From: Rhodopseudomonas sp. BAL398
Lineage (GTDB): Bacteria > Pseudomonadota > Alphaproteobacteria > Rhizobiales > Xanthobacteraceae
Reading direction: 5' to 3'
Assembly (NCBI RefSeq): GCF_033001325.1
Contig: NZ_CP133111.1
Coordinates: 4,480,501 to 4,544,500 of the forward strand
DNA: 64,000 nucleotides
In this document: positions 30,895 to 41,051 of the stretch, piece by piece
Layout of the letters: every line of letters begins with the position of its first letter
Numbering within the stretch: position 1 is the first letter of the stretch
Notes under the pieces: model-generated
What the model was told of the DNA's origin: nothing
The model's database searches: none
What the model saw: only the letters and a program-made list of their open reading frames with translations
Translations under genes and position numbers: made by a program

Positions 30895-32199
30895 TCAGAC
30901 ATGCACCGCGTTGCGCACCCGACCGGCATCGCCGAACACCCGCAGATAGCGCTCGATTTCGGCGGGGCTGCCGGTGGCCTTTTCGGGATTGTCGGACAGT
31001 TTCACGGCGGGCCGGCCGTCGACCGAGGTCACCTTGCAGACGATCGAGATCGGGTCGAGATTGGTCGATCCGTCCGGCGCGCAGCCGACGAAATCATTGG
31101 TGAGGTTGGTGCCCCAGCCGAAGCTGACCCTGACCCGCCCGGCAAAGTGATGATAGGTCTGCTCGATTGAGTCGACGTCCATGCCGTCGGAAAACACCAG
31201 CAGCTTTTCCCTGGGATCCTGGCCCTTCTGCTTCCACCATTTGATGATTTCCTCGCCTGCCGCGATCGGTGGCGCGCTGTCGGGCCGAAAGCCGGTCCAG
31301 TCGGCCACCCATTTGGGCGCGTCGCGCAGGAAGGCCGTGGTGCCGAAGGCGTCGGGCAGCGCGATCAGCAGATTGCCCGCATAAGTGTGGCGCCACTGGT
31401 CGAGAATCCGATAGGGCGCCCAGCGCAATTCGGCGTCGTCATTGGCCAGCGCGGCGGCCACCATCGGCAATTCATGGGCATTGGTTCCGATCGCCTCGAG
31501 ATCGCTGTCCATCGCCAGCAACACGTTGGAGGTGCCGGTGAAGGAGGCGCCGAGCCCTTCCTTGACGGCCTCGACGCACCAGCGCTGCCACAGAAAGCCG
31601 TGGCGCCGCCGTGTGCCGAAATCGGACAGCTGCAATCCGTCGAGCCGGTGCAGGCGCTCGACCTTGCTCCACAGCTTGGCCTTGGCGCGGGCATACAGAA
31701 CATCGAGGGCGAAGCGGCCCTTTCCTTTGGTGGCCTGGCGCGAGCGCAATTCATTGAGGATCGCCAGCGCCGGGATTTCCCACATCGTGGTGTGGGTCCA
31801 CGGCCCGTGGAAATGCAGCTCATACTGGCCGTCGACTTTTGTCAGCTCGTAGTCGGGCAGCCGGAAGCTCGCGAGCCATTTGATGAAATCCGGCGAAAAC
31901 ATCTGGGTCTTGCCGTAGAACGTATTGCCGGCCAGCCAGATCAGCTCCTTCTTGCTGAAGCGGATGGTGCGGGCGTGGTCGAGCTGGGCGCGCAGCTCGG
32001 TTTCGTCGATGACCTCGCCGAGCCGGACATGCCGGCTGCGGTTGATCACCGAGAAAGTGACGTGCTGATCCGGGTAGAGATCCCGGATCATCTGCAGCAT
32101 CAGCAATTTGTAGAAATCGGTGTCGAGCAGGCTGCGCACGATCGGATCGAGCCGCCAGCCATGGTCGTAGGTTCGGGTCGCAATGTCGGTGATCGCCAT
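30895..32199 (-). CDS. pncB: nicotinate phosphoribosyltransferase
   Basis: A 434-residue enzyme of the NAD salvage (Preiss-Handler) pathway, converting nicotinate and PRPP to nicotinate mononucleotide. Family features: [14 protein letters not shown] near the start, [18 protein letters not shown] with the phosphorylated-histidine region nearby ([10 protein letters not shown]), GTSNVLLA, and [12 protein letters not shown] towards the C-terminus. Length and order match bacterial PncB. The gene is monocistronic, 56 bases from the next minus-strand gene. Confidence 0.96.
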   Translation of the reverse strand: MAITDIATRTYDHGWRLDPIVRSLLDTDFYKLLMLQMIRDLYPDQHVTFSVINRSRHVRLGEVIDETELRAQLDHARTIRFSKKELIWLAGNTFYGKTQMFSPDFIKWLASFRLPDYELTKVDGQYELHFHGPWTHTTMWEIPALAILNELRSRQATKGKGRFALDVLYARAKAKLWSKVERLHRLDGLQLSDFGTRRRHGFLWQRWCVEAVKEGLGASFTGTSNVLLAMDSDLEAIGTNAHELPMVAAALANDDAELRWAPYRILDQWRHTYAGNLLIALPDAFGTTAFLRDAPKWVADWTGFRPDSAPPIAAGEEIIKWWKQKGQDPREKLLVFSDGMDVDSIEQTYHHFAGRVRVSFGWGTNLTNDFVGCAPDGSTNLDPISIVCKVTSVDGRPAVKLSDNPEKATGSPAEIERYLRVFGDAGRVRNAVHV

Positions 32200-32255
32200 G
32201 CGGCGACCCTATCCCGCCAGCAGCCCGTCAACCAGCCACCTTTCGGGCCAATGGC

Positions 32256-33269
<1,014 letters not shown>

Positions 33270-33451
33270 GATGCTCTCCCTGTGGCCCTGCGATGCGATC
33301 GCCGTGGCGATCGTCGCGGGCCTGTTATGGCGGCGATTGCGGCGGACGCTAGTCGGCGACATCGCGCTCCGCAACGGCAAAGTCGACGCACCGCGACCGG
33401 CGCTCAGAGCCAGACTGAAGATGATATCAAGAGAATCAAGCCTTCAAGGTG

Positions 33452-33558
33452 GTCATTGCGAGCCGAGGACGGCGGATCGCGCCGTCCGACGGCGAAGCAA
33501 TCCAGGGACATCAAGCAAGGACTGGATTGCTTCGTCGCAAGAGCTCCTCGCAATGACG
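33452..33558. repeat. hairpin repeat type 1, copy E (with extended arms)
   Basis: A 107-base core. In this copy the symmetry extends outward: bases 33404-33450 are approximately the reverse complement of 33559-33603 (gactgaa..gat.atcaa.agaa.caagcctt), so the whole element approaches 200 bases. Its right end overlaps the stop codon of the Mur-ligase gene. It lies between two codirectional minus-strand genes. Confidence 0.85.
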
Positions 33559-33601
33559 GCGTTGTAAGCCTCGTTCTATTGATCCCTTTTCAGTCACGCT
33601 C

Positions 33602-34918
33602 TCAGAAGAACGCCAGATCCTCGGCGCGGCCGCCGCGGGTCACGGTGGCGAATTCGATCGCCAGGAACAATCCGCCGGCGACATAGATCTTGCGGTTGAG
33701 CGATTGGGCCATTGCCAGCGCGTCGCGCGCCGCGAGGGCGACCGTGGGCGCGATATGAATATCCGCCCGCGGATTGGCGCGGTGCGCGCTATCGGCGATC
33801 GTCGCGGCATCGGCGCCCTTGTGATGCGCCGATGTGCAGATGATGCGATCGAACGACGGCGCCAGCGCGGCGACGATGGCGTCGGCGCTCTTGTCGCGCG
33901 AGACGCCGAGCACCAGGATCCAACCGTCGGCGCCGTGGATCGAAACAAGGCTCGCCAGCGCGCGGCGGATGCCGTCGGGGGTGTGGCCGACGTCAATCAC
34001 GGTGAGCGGCTGCTGACGGATCGTCTCCAGCCGGCCGGGCCACTCTGCATTGCGCAGGCCGGCGCGGATCGCCGATTCGATGGCGCGGGGCGTCGCGTCG
34101 GGTCTGCTGCGTTCGAGCCACAGCAGAACCAGCGCGATCGCGATCGCGGCATTGTTGAACTGGAATGCGCCGAGCAAGTTCATCTCGATCGCCGCAAAAT
34201 CCTGGCTGTCGAAACGCAGATCGAAGCACTGCCCCTGCGCGGTGCTGATCGGATTGCCGATGCTGAGCTGGTCGCCGACAAACAGCCCGACCACGTCGCG
34301 GCTGCGGTTATATTCGGTGAGGTGATCGCGCAGCGCGGCGCAGTTCTCGCCATAGACGATGACGCCGCCGGCGGCGCAGGCGTCGCTCTTGTCGGAGGCG
34401 ATCAATTCGAGCGAATGGCCCAGCAGTGCGACGTGCTCATAATCCACCGAAGTCACGCAGGTCGCCAACGCGCCGATCAGCCGGGCCGGATCGTAGCGGC
34501 CGCCGATCCCGGCCTCGAACACCGCGAAATCGCATTGCGCCTCCTGGAAATACAGGCAGGCTAGCGCAAATTGCGCCTCGAAGGCGCCGAAGGATTCGCC
34601 GCGCCGTTGTGCGACATCGGCGATCGCCGCCTCGATGCGCGCCAGCAACCGCGCCAGCGTGGCGTCGTCGATCGGCGCGCCGTCGATCCGAAACCGCTCG
34701 TTGAAGCGATACAGATGCGGCGAGGTGAACAGCCCGCTGCGCAGGCCGAAGGCGCGGCCGATCGCGGCGCAGAACGCGGCGGTCGAGCCCTTGCCGTTGG
34801 AGCCGGTGACTACCACCGAGATCTCGCGCAGCCGGGCGCGGTCGATTCCCAGAACCGAGAGCAATTCCGCCAGGCGCGCCAGGCAAAGCCCTTCGCCATA
34901 TTTCGGCAGGCTGAACAT
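33602..34918 (-). CDS. Mur-ligase family protein (folylpolyglutamate synthase-like)
   Basis: A 438-residue ATP-dependent acid-amino-acid ligase from ATG 34918. The P-loop is VVVTGSNGKGSTAAFCAAIG (about residues 40-58), followed by GLFTSPHLYRFNERFRIDG, EAGIGGRYDPARLIGALAT, DYEHVALLGHSLELIASDKS, and the C-terminal WPGRLETIRQQPLTVIDVGHTPDGIRRAL. This matches FolC more than MurC-F. Its ATG overlaps by one base the TAA of an upstream ATP-grasp gene (TAATG), so the two are coupled. This suggests a dedicated peptide-bond-forming pair and not the housekeeping FolC; ATP-grasp plus Mur-ligase domains are fused in cyanophycin synthetase. The substrate is unknown. Confidence 0.8.
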   Translation of the reverse strand: MFSLPKYGEGLCLARLAELLSVLGIDRARLREISVVVTGSNGKGSTAAFCAAIGRAFGLRSGLFTSPHLYRFNERFRIDGAPIDDATLARLLARIEAAIADVAQRRGESFGAFEAQFALACLYFQEAQCDFAVFEAGIGGRYDPARLIGALATCVTSVDYEHVALLGHSLELIASDKSDACAAGGVIVYGENCAALRDHLTEYNRSRDVVGLFVGDQLSIGNPISTAQGQCFDLRFDSQDFAAIEMNLLGAFQFNNAAIAIALVLLWLERSRPDATPRAIESAIRAGLRNAEWPGRLETIRQQPLTVIDVGHTPDGIRRALASLVSIHGADGWILVLGVSRDKSADAIVAALAPSFDRIICTSAHHKGADAATIADSAHRANPRADIHIAPTVALAARDALAMAQSLNRKIYVAGGLFLAIEFATVTRGGRAEDLAFF

Positions 34919-35985
34919 TACAGCAATCCCATCGCGGTGAATGTATGCCGCCAGATCGCCAGGATCAGATCGTCGCGGCCGCAATCTTCCAGAAAGCGGA
35001 TCGACGGATTGGAATTGACCTCGATGACGCGGATCTGGTCCGGCCCCGGCTCCACAAAGATGTCGACCGCGCCGAGCCGCAGGCCGAGCGCGCGCACTGA
35101 TGCTCTGGCGATGGCGCAGGCCTCCTGTTCGGGTTCGGGCGCCTCGAGCGCCATGGTTCCGCCAATGCTGAGATTCATCCGCCCGGGAATCTCCCATCGC
35201 GCGCCGGATGCGAGCACGACATCATGCCCGTTGGGCGCGATTGCGGCGGGCGATAGGCCACGCGCGCGCAATGCCAGATCGTGTTGCGTCAGCAATTCGT
35301 CAATGCTGCGCACCCCATCGCCGAGCAGCGCCGGCGGATATTTGCGCGCGCAATACAGGATTTCGTCGTCGATCACGAAGATCCGATATTCGTGCCCGCG
35401 GGCCAGCGGCTGGATCAGCACCGAATCATAATAGCGCGACACCGCGTCGAGATAGTCCGAAAGCGCCGCCTCGCTTTCGATCATCTGCGCGAAATCGCCG
35501 CGCGAGCCCAGCAACGGCTTGACGAAGGCGCGCCCGCCCAATGCTGCGAGATAGGCCAGGGCGTCGGCGCGCTCATGGCCCGGCGGGCGCAGCGCACGGT
35601 GGCGGGCGTGCAGAAAGAAATAGCGGCCGCCGAGGCTGGCGATGCCGGCGCGCGCCAGCACCGCATTGGCGAGATATTTGTCATTGGCCAGCGTCGCGGC
35701 GGTGGCGTTGTTCTGCGGATAGAACGAGCCGCGCCCGGCGCCGAAGCTGAGCGTCCGTGGCGGGGCGGTCACCGAGAACAACAGCCCGGTGCCGGCGTCG
35801 TGTTCGGCAAAACCCAGCCCGAAATGGGCGCAGGCATATTCGGCATAGATGGCCTGATCCGGATAGAATCCGGGCTTTCCGGCACGAAAATCGGGGAGGC
35901 GATACATCTGGTTCCGGCGGTCGCGGCGATCGGGGCTTTTGCAGCGCGGTCCGCCAGTCATTGCCGCAGCCGCGTCCCCCCGCAA
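34918..35985 (-). CDS. ATP-grasp family ligase (RimK/cyanophycin-synthetase-like)
   Basis: A frame of 355 residues; the likely start is the internal ATG at residue 27 (MYRLPDFRAGKPGFYPDQA, position 35907). ATP-grasp signatures: NDKYLANAVLARAGI, GGRAFVKPLLGSRGDF (ATP-binding lysine and small loop), SVLIQPLARGHEYRIFVIDDEILYC, and GAVDIFVEPGPDQIRVIEVNSNPS with the metal-binding Glu/Asn. These fit carboxylate-amine ligases. It is translationally coupled to the Mur-ligase gene downstream and divergent from a glutamate-synthase-like gene 264 bases away, so a glutamyl or aspartyl oligomer or tag is a plausible but unproved product. Confidence 0.82.
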   Translation of the reverse strand: MRGDAAAAMTGGPRCKSPDRRDRRNQMYRLPDFRAGKPGFYPDQAIYAEYACAHFGLGFAEHDAGTGLLFSVTAPPRTLSFGAGRGSFYPQNNATAATLANDKYLANAVLARAGIASLGGRYFFLHARHRALRPPGHERADALAYLAALGGRAFVKPLLGSRGDFAQMIESEAALSDYLDAVSRYYDSVLIQPLARGHEYRIFVIDDEILYCARKYPPALLGDGVRSIDELLTQHDLALRARGLSPAAIAPNGHDVVLASGARWEIPGRMNLSIGGTMALEAPEPEQEACAIARASVRALGLRLGAVDIFVEPGPDQIRVIEVNSNPSIRFLEDCGRDDLILAIWRHTFTAMGLL

Positions 35986-36249
35986 GTGTTTTCCGGCGCA
36001 ATGGCGCCCGAAACCGGGTCTGGCGGATCGATATCGGCCTCACGCCCGTCGCGCCGCCGGGCAATGGACCGGGCCGCGGCACGCGGTGGTCGTCGCCTTG
36101 TGATCTCGGCGTGGTCAAAATGGTGTATGGGTTTTCGCGCGGCGCTGCCGCGGTCCGGCCGAAATGATCGGATACAGCCCCGCGCCGGCGTCGCTCGCGG
36201 CGCAGACACCAGACAAGCGGGCCATCGCGCGCGCGCCCCAAGGGATTTC

Positions 36250-37875
36250 ATGGAAACGCTTTTGCTGCCTTTCTCGCCGCGGTTCATCGCTCTGACGATC
36301 TGCGGCGTCCTCACCGTGCTGCTGCTGAGCATCGGAATCTCGGACGGCAAATTGCTCGGTCCGATATTGGTGCCGACGCTGGTGTTCGGCGCGCTGACGC
36401 TGCTCGGCATCCGCGACCTGTTGCAGAAGAACCACGCGGTGCTGCGCAACTACCCGATTTCCGCGCATCTGCGTTTTCTGCTCGAGGAAATCCGCCCGGA
36501 GATGCGGCAATATTTCTTCGAGAGCGAGAAGGACGGCATGCCGTTTAGCCGCGACACCCGCGCGGTGATCTATCAGCGCGCCAAGATGGTGCTCGACAAG
36601 CGGCCATTCGGCACCCAGGAGGATGTCTATCGCGACGGCTATGAGTGGATGCATCATTCGGTGGCGCCGCGTCCGCATGCCGAGGCGCTGTTTCGCGTGC
36701 TGATCGGCGGGCCGGATTGCGCCAAACCCTATTCGGCCTCGGTCTTCAACATTTCGGCGATGAGCTTCGGCGCGCTGAGCCCGAACGCGATCCGCGCGTT
36801 GAATGCCGGCGCCCGCAAGGGCGGCTTCGCCCATGATACCGGGGAAGGCGGCGTCAGCCCCTATCACAAGGAAAACGGCGGCGACCTGATCTGGGAAATC
36901 GGGTCAGGCTATTTCGGCTGCCGCAATCGCGACGGGTCGTTCAACCCGGAGGAATTCGCCCGCGTCGCCACCGACGACCAGATCAAGATGATCGAGCTCA
37001 AGGTCAGCCAGGGCGCCAAGCCCGGCCATGGCGGCGTGCTGCCGGCCGCGAAAGTGTCGGAAGAGATTTCGCGCATCCGCGGCGTGGCGATGGATGAGGA
37101 CTGCATCTCGCCGCCCTATCACAAGGCGTTTTCGACGCCGCTGGAGATGATGGGCTTCATCGCCGAGATGCGCCGGCTGTCCGGCGGCAAGCCGACCGGC
37201 TTCAAGCTGTGCATCGGCCACACCTGGGAATTTCTGGCGATCTGCAAGGCGATGCTGGAGACCGACATCTATCCCGATTTCATCGTGGTCGACGGCAAGG
37301 AGGGCGGCACCGGGGCGGCGCCGCTGGAATTCATGGACCATCTCGGCATGCCGATGCGCGAGGGCGTCAATTTCGTGCACAACGCGCTGGTCGGCATCAA
37401 TGCCCGCGACCGGGTCCGGGTCGGCGCCGCCGGCAAGATCGCCACCGCCTTCGACATGGCCCGCGCCATGTCGATCGGCGCCGATTGGTGCAATTCGGCG
37501 CGCGGCTTCATGTTCTCGCTGGGCTGCATCCAGTCGCTGAGCTGCCATACCGATCGCTGCCCGACCGGCGTGACCACGCAGGAGCCGTCGCGCTATCGCG
37601 CCTTGGTGGTGCCGGACAAGACCGAGCGGGTCTGCAATTATCACCGCGCTACGCTGGAGGCGCTGAGCGAGTTGCTCGCGGCGGCGGGGCTCGATCATCC
37701 GCAGCAGATCCGGCCGATCCATTTCTCGCAGCGGATCTCGACGACCGACGTGCGCAGCTTCGCGCGGCTGTATCCGCCGCTGCGTCCGGGCGAGCTGATC
37801 GAGGGCACCGGGGACGTGCGCTATCGCGAACCCTGGGCAATGGCGCGGGCCGACACCTTCGCCGCGGCGATGTGA
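36250..37875 (+). CDS. FMN-binding glutamate synthase family protein
   Basis: A 541-residue membrane-anchored flavoprotein from ATG 36250 (AAGGG ten bases upstream). Two hydrophobic helices (FIALTICGVLTVLLLSIGI and LLGPILVPTLVFGALTLLGI) precede the cytosolic domain. That domain has the GltB central/FMN-domain hallmarks: NISAMSFGALSPNAIRALN, AHDTGEGGVSPYH, IWEIGSGYFGCR, KPGHGGVLPAAKV, VVDGKEGGTGAAP, and a cysteine cluster CIQSLSCHTDRCPTGVTT resembling the [3Fe-4S] ligands. It lacks the glutaminase domain, so it cannot be a complete GOGAT. The reaction is uncertain. Confidence 0.9.
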   Translation: METLLLPFSPRFIALTICGVLTVLLLSIGISDGKLLGPILVPTLVFGALTLLGIRDLLQKNHAVLRNYPISAHLRFLLEEIRPEMRQYFFESEKDGMPFSRDTRAVIYQRAKMVLDKRPFGTQEDVYRDGYEWMHHSVAPRPHAEALFRVLIGGPDCAKPYSASVFNISAMSFGALSPNAIRALNAGARKGGFAHDTGEGGVSPYHKENGGDLIWEIGSGYFGCRNRDGSFNPEEFARVATDDQIKMIELKVSQGAKPGHGGVLPAAKVSEEISRIRGVAMDEDCISPPYHKAFSTPLEMMGFIAEMRRLSGGKPTGFKLCIGHTWEFLAICKAMLETDIYPDFIVVDGKEGGTGAAPLEFMDHLGMPMREGVNFVHNALVGINARDRVRVGAAGKIATAFDMARAMSIGADWCNSARGFMFSLGCIQSLSCHTDRCPTGVTTQEPSRYRALVVPDKTERVCNYHRATLEALSELLAAAGLDHPQQIRPIHFSQRISTTDVRSFARLYPPLRPGELIEGTGDVRYREPWAMARADTFAAAM

Positions 37876-37897
37876 GATAGGCCGGTCAAGGTTGCCT

Positions 37898-38005
37898 CGT
37901 CATTGCGAGCCGAGGCCGGCGCGCAGCGCCGTCCGAACGCGAAGCAATCCAGGGGCGGCAAGCGAGGACTGGATTGCTTCGTCGCAAGGGCTCCTCGCAA
38001 TGACG
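37898..38005. repeat. hairpin repeat type 1, copy F
   Basis: Full 108-base copy between the convergent glutamate-synthase-like and creatininase genes. The sequence after its closing arm (gcttgatctattgatagcct) resembles copies D and E and runs directly into the octamer array. Confidence 0.9.
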
Positions 38006-38041
38006 ACCTTGAATGCTTGATCTATTGATAGCCTTTTGACT

Positions 38042-38113
38042 CAGACGCTCACACGCTCACACGCTCAGACGCTCAGACGCTCAGACGCTCACACGCTCAC
38101 ACGCTCACACGCT
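38042..38113. repeat. nine tandem octamers, CA(G/C)ACGCT
   Basis: Nine uninterrupted 8-base units (four cagacgct and five cacacgct in blocks) cover 72 bases and overlap the last codons and the TGA of the creatininase gene. The array appears to grow out of the tail of repeat copy F, whose relatives carry a single (c)agacgctc. With an 8-base unit, copy-number change shifts frame, but each unit also provides a TGA in one minus-strand frame. Confidence 0.95.
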
Positions 38114-38914
38114 CGGCCGGCGGCCCAGCGCGGCGAGGTCGAAGCGGTTGATGTCGCCGAGCAATTCGCAAAATGCCTGGGCGGCGTGGTCGATCAATCG
38201 CCGGCCGTTTTCGGCCGTGGCCTTCGTCGCGTCGCCGACGGCGCCGCTGGGGTTGAGATCCTCGGTCTGCCAGGCGAAGGGCGCCGGCCGATGCGCCGAC
38301 AGCCAGTGAAAATCGCGCTCCATCGCGATGCTGGCGGCGCCAAACTCGGCGACGCGATCCTCGCGCACCAGCTGCGGATTCGACGCCAGCATGATCGAGG
38401 TCTCGACCGCGCCGCCATGGATGCCGTGGCGCAATTCCTCGGCGCCGATCATGCCCTCCGGGGTGCCGAATCGCCCCCAAGAGGTGGTCACCGCCAGCAT
38501 GCCGTGGCGCGCGCGCAGCTCCTGCGCCACCAGACTCATCGCCGCGCTGTTGCCGCCATGGCTGGTCACCAGCACCAGCTTGCGCAGGCCGGCGCGGGCG
38601 ACGCTGTCGCCGATCTCGGTCCATTGCCTCAGCGCAGTCTCGGTGCTCAGCGTCAGGGTGCCGGGGAATGAGAGATGCTCGGTGGACAAGCCGACGGGCT
38701 GCAGCGGCAGGAAACACGCCGGCACGGCGGCGGGCAGCAATTCGCCAACCCGCGCTAGATAGGCCTCGGCGATCATCACATCGGTGCCGAGCGGCAGATG
38801 CGGGCCGTGCTGCTCGGTCGCCGCCAGCGGCAGCACCGCGATCCAGCGCGCCGGGTTAACGATCTCCGGCCAGTGAATCTCGGTCCAGTTGCGGGAAGGG
38901 GGGAGGGTTGTCAT
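38105..38914 (-). CDS. creatininase family protein
   Basis: A 269-residue metal-dependent amidohydrolase of the creatininase/MftE type. Motifs: AVLPLAATEQHGPHLPLGTDVM (metal-binding Glu, His and Asp), LVLVTSHGGNSAAM (the SHGGN box) and HGIHGGAVETSIMLA, the second GG(A/H)AGExET-like box. Members hydrolyse cyclic or linear amides such as creatinine or 2-amino-5-formylamino compounds; the substrate is not predictable. ATG 38914 is preferred; a TTG two codons earlier is in frame. The stop codon is supplied by the octamer repeat. Divergent from the NMT1-type transporter, which may import its substrate. Confidence 0.9.
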   Translation of the reverse strand: MTTLPPSRNWTEIHWPEIVNPARWIAVLPLAATEQHGPHLPLGTDVMIAEAYLARVGELLPAAVPACFLPLQPVGLSTEHLSFPGTLTLSTETALRQWTEIGDSVARAGLRKLVLVTSHGGNSAAMSLVAQELRARHGMLAVTTSWGRFGTPEGMIGAEELRHGIHGGAVETSIMLASNPQLVREDRVAEFGAASIAMERDFHWLSAHRPAPFAWQTEDLNPSGAVGDATKATAENGRRLIDHAAQAFCELLGDINRFDLAALGRRPSV

Positions 38915-39095
38915 CGTCAACGACGCTATCTTGCGGGAATTGGGTGCTTGCGATTGGGTGCCGCGCGGCTTGGCTAGTCACTTGGCTAGTCAGATGGATC
39001 AAATGCCTGCATTGTTTCGCCACGAACGCAACGTCGAACCCATGCCGGCCCCGCAACGGCCTATCATGCCTCTGAATGACCGACGGAGTCCAATC

Positions 39096-40226
39096 ATGAG
39101 CCCAGGCCTTTTGCTGCGCGCGTTAACCATCGGCCTCTCCTTGACGCTGGGCGTTGCGGCGCACGCGGCCGGGCATGGCGCGGCGGAGAAGCCGGCCGTG
39201 GTGGAAAAGCCCGCCGCGCCGAAGCCGCCGCCGCCCGTTGCGACGAAGCCGCCCGCCAAGACCGGCTCCGCGGAGAAGCGCAAGGACGGGCTCGATCAGG
39301 TCACGTTCGGCACCAATTGGGTGGCCGAGCCCGAGCATGGCGGGTTCTTCCAGGCGGTGGCCGACGGCACCTACAAGACCTATGGGCTCGACGTCTCGAT
39401 CGTGCCGGGCGGCCCCAATGTCAACAACCGCGCGCTGCTGATCGCCGGCAAGCTCGATTTCTTCATGAGCGCCAATACGCTGCAATCCTTCGACGCGGTC
39501 GCCAACAATGTCCCGGTGGTCGCCGTCGCGGCGATCTTCCAGAAGGACCCGCAGGTGTTCCTGGCGCATCCGGAATCCAAGGTCAGCAAGCTGCAGGATC
39601 TCAAGCCGCTGACGCTGTTCGTGTCCAAGGAAGGCATCGTCAGCTATTTTCAATGGCTCAAATCCGAATACGGATTCAGCGAGGCGAAGGTCAAGCCCTA
39701 CACGTTCAACCCGCAACCCTTCCTGGTCGATCGCAACAGCGCGATGCAGGGCTATGTCAGCTCCGAGCCGTTCGTGATCGAGCAGCAGGCCCAATTCAAG
39801 CCGACCGTGCTGCTGCTCGCCGATTACGGTTTCAACGGCTATTCCACCCTGATCGAGACACGACGCGAATTGGTCGACAGCCAGCCGGACCTGGTGCAGC
39901 GCTTCGTCGATGCCTCGCTGATCGGCTGGTATCATTATTTGTATGGCGACAATGCCGCCGGCAACGCCATGATCAAGAAGCTCAATCCGGACATGACCGA
40001 CGCCATGCTGGCCTATTCGGTCGGCAAGATGAAGGAATATGGCATCGTCGATTCCGGCGACACCTTGCGTGACGGCATCGGCGCGATGTCGGATGCGCGC
40101 TATGCCAGTTTCTTCGACAAGATGGTGCGCGCCGGCGTGGTGCGCCGCGACGTCGATTTCCGCAAGGCCTATACGCTGCGCTTCATCAATCAGGGCGTCG
40201 GCCTGCGATTGCGGCCGCAAGAATAG
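39096..40226 (+). CDS. ABC transporter substrate-binding protein (NMT1/THI5-like)
   Basis: A 376-residue exported protein. GGAG eight bases before ATG 39096 marks the start; the signal peptide is LLLRALTIGLSLTLGVAAHA. A Lys/Pro/Ala-rich linker (about residues 27-65) precedes the NMT1 fold: QVTFGTNWVAEPEHGGFFQAVADGTYKTYGLDVSIVPGGPN, then NRALLIAGKLDFFMS. This class binds thiamine pyrimidine precursors, sulfonates, nitrate or related small anions. First gene of a five-gene operon with its own ATPase and permease. Confidence 0.92.
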   Translation: MSPGLLLRALTIGLSLTLGVAAHAAGHGAAEKPAVVEKPAAPKPPPPVATKPPAKTGSAEKRKDGLDQVTFGTNWVAEPEHGGFFQAVADGTYKTYGLDVSIVPGGPNVNNRALLIAGKLDFFMSANTLQSFDAVANNVPVVAVAAIFQKDPQVFLAHPESKVSKLQDLKPLTLFVSKEGIVSYFQWLKSEYGFSEAKVKPYTFNPQPFLVDRNSAMQGYVSSEPFVIEQQAQFKPTVLLLADYGFNGYSTLIETRRELVDSQPDLVQRFVDASLIGWYHYLYGDNAAGNAMIKKLNPDMTDAMLAYSVGKMKEYGIVDSGDTLRDGIGAMSDARYASFFDKMVRAGVVRRDVDFRKAYTLRFINQGVGLRLRPQE

Positions 40227-40235
40227 GACCGCGCG

Positions 40236-41051
40236 ATGGCCGATCCCGCAGTTTTCGTCGAGTTCGACGGCGCGCCGGCCGGCGTCGCGGTCCGGCTGCG
40301 CGCGGTCACCAAGACCTATCCCAACGGCACCGCCGCTCTGGGCCCGCTTGACCTCGACGTGCGCCGCGGCGAATTCGTCTCGCTGCTCGGGCCGTCCGGC
40401 TGCGGCAAGTCGACGGCGCTGCGGCTGATCGCGGGCCTGAGCGCGCCGTCGTCCGGTACGGTCAATCTGTCGAGCCGGCCGGCGCAGGCGCGCGGCGACC
40501 ATGCGATCGGCTTCGTGTTTCAGGAGCCGACGCTGATGCCCTGGACCAGCGTGCGCGGCAATGTCAGCCTGCCGCTGCGCTTGGCCCATGTGGCACGCGG
40601 CGATATCGCCTCGCGCGTCAGCGAGGCGCTGGCGCGGGTCGGGTTGCTCGACTTCGCCGAAGCGTTTCCGCGCGAATTGTCCGGCGGCATGAAGATGCGG
40701 GTGTCGCTGGCCCGCGCGCTGGTGACCGATCCCGACATCCTGCTGATGGACGAACCCTTCGCCGCGCTCGACGAGATCACCCGGTTTCGCCTCAACAATG
40801 ATCTGCTGGCGCTGTGGCGCAAGCTGCGCAAGACCGTCATCTTCGTCACCCATTCGGTGTTCGAGTCGGTCTATCTGTCGCAGCGCGTCGTCGTGATGAC
40901 GCCGCGGCCCGGAACGATTGGCGCCGAATTCCGGATCGATGCGCCACAGCCGCGCGGCGAAGAGTTCCGCACCTCGGCGGATTATGCCGCGCAATGCCGC
41001 GAGGTCTCGCATGCGCTGGCGCAGACCGCCGATAGCGTGACCAGCGCATGA
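40236..41051 (+). CDS. ABC transporter ATP-binding protein (SsuB/TauB type)
   Basis: A 271-residue ATPase with Walker A LLGPSGCGKSTALRLIAGL, Q-loop FVFQEPTLMPW, signature LSGGMKMRVSLARAL, Walker B DILLMDEPFAALDE and switch His in VTHSVFE. These are the features of nitrate/sulfonate/taurine importers. It follows the binding protein by nine bases and overlaps the permease start (ATGA). Confidence 0.96.
   Translation: MADPAVFVEFDGAPAGVAVRLRAVTKTYPNGTAALGPLDLDVRRGEFVSLLGPSGCGKSTALRLIAGLSAPSSGTVNLSSRPAQARGDHAIGFVFQEPTLMPWTSVRGNVSLPLRLAHVARGDIASRVSEALARVGLLDFAEAFPRELSGGMKMRVSLARALVTDPDILLMDEPFAALDEITRFRLNNDLLALWRKLRKTVIFVTHSVFESVYLSQRVVVMTPRPGTIGAEFRIDAPQPRGEEFRTSADYAAQCREVSHALAQTADSVTSA

Noticed and set aside
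38042-38113. Possible CRISPR array
   Set aside because: Units are 8 bases in direct tandem with no spacers.
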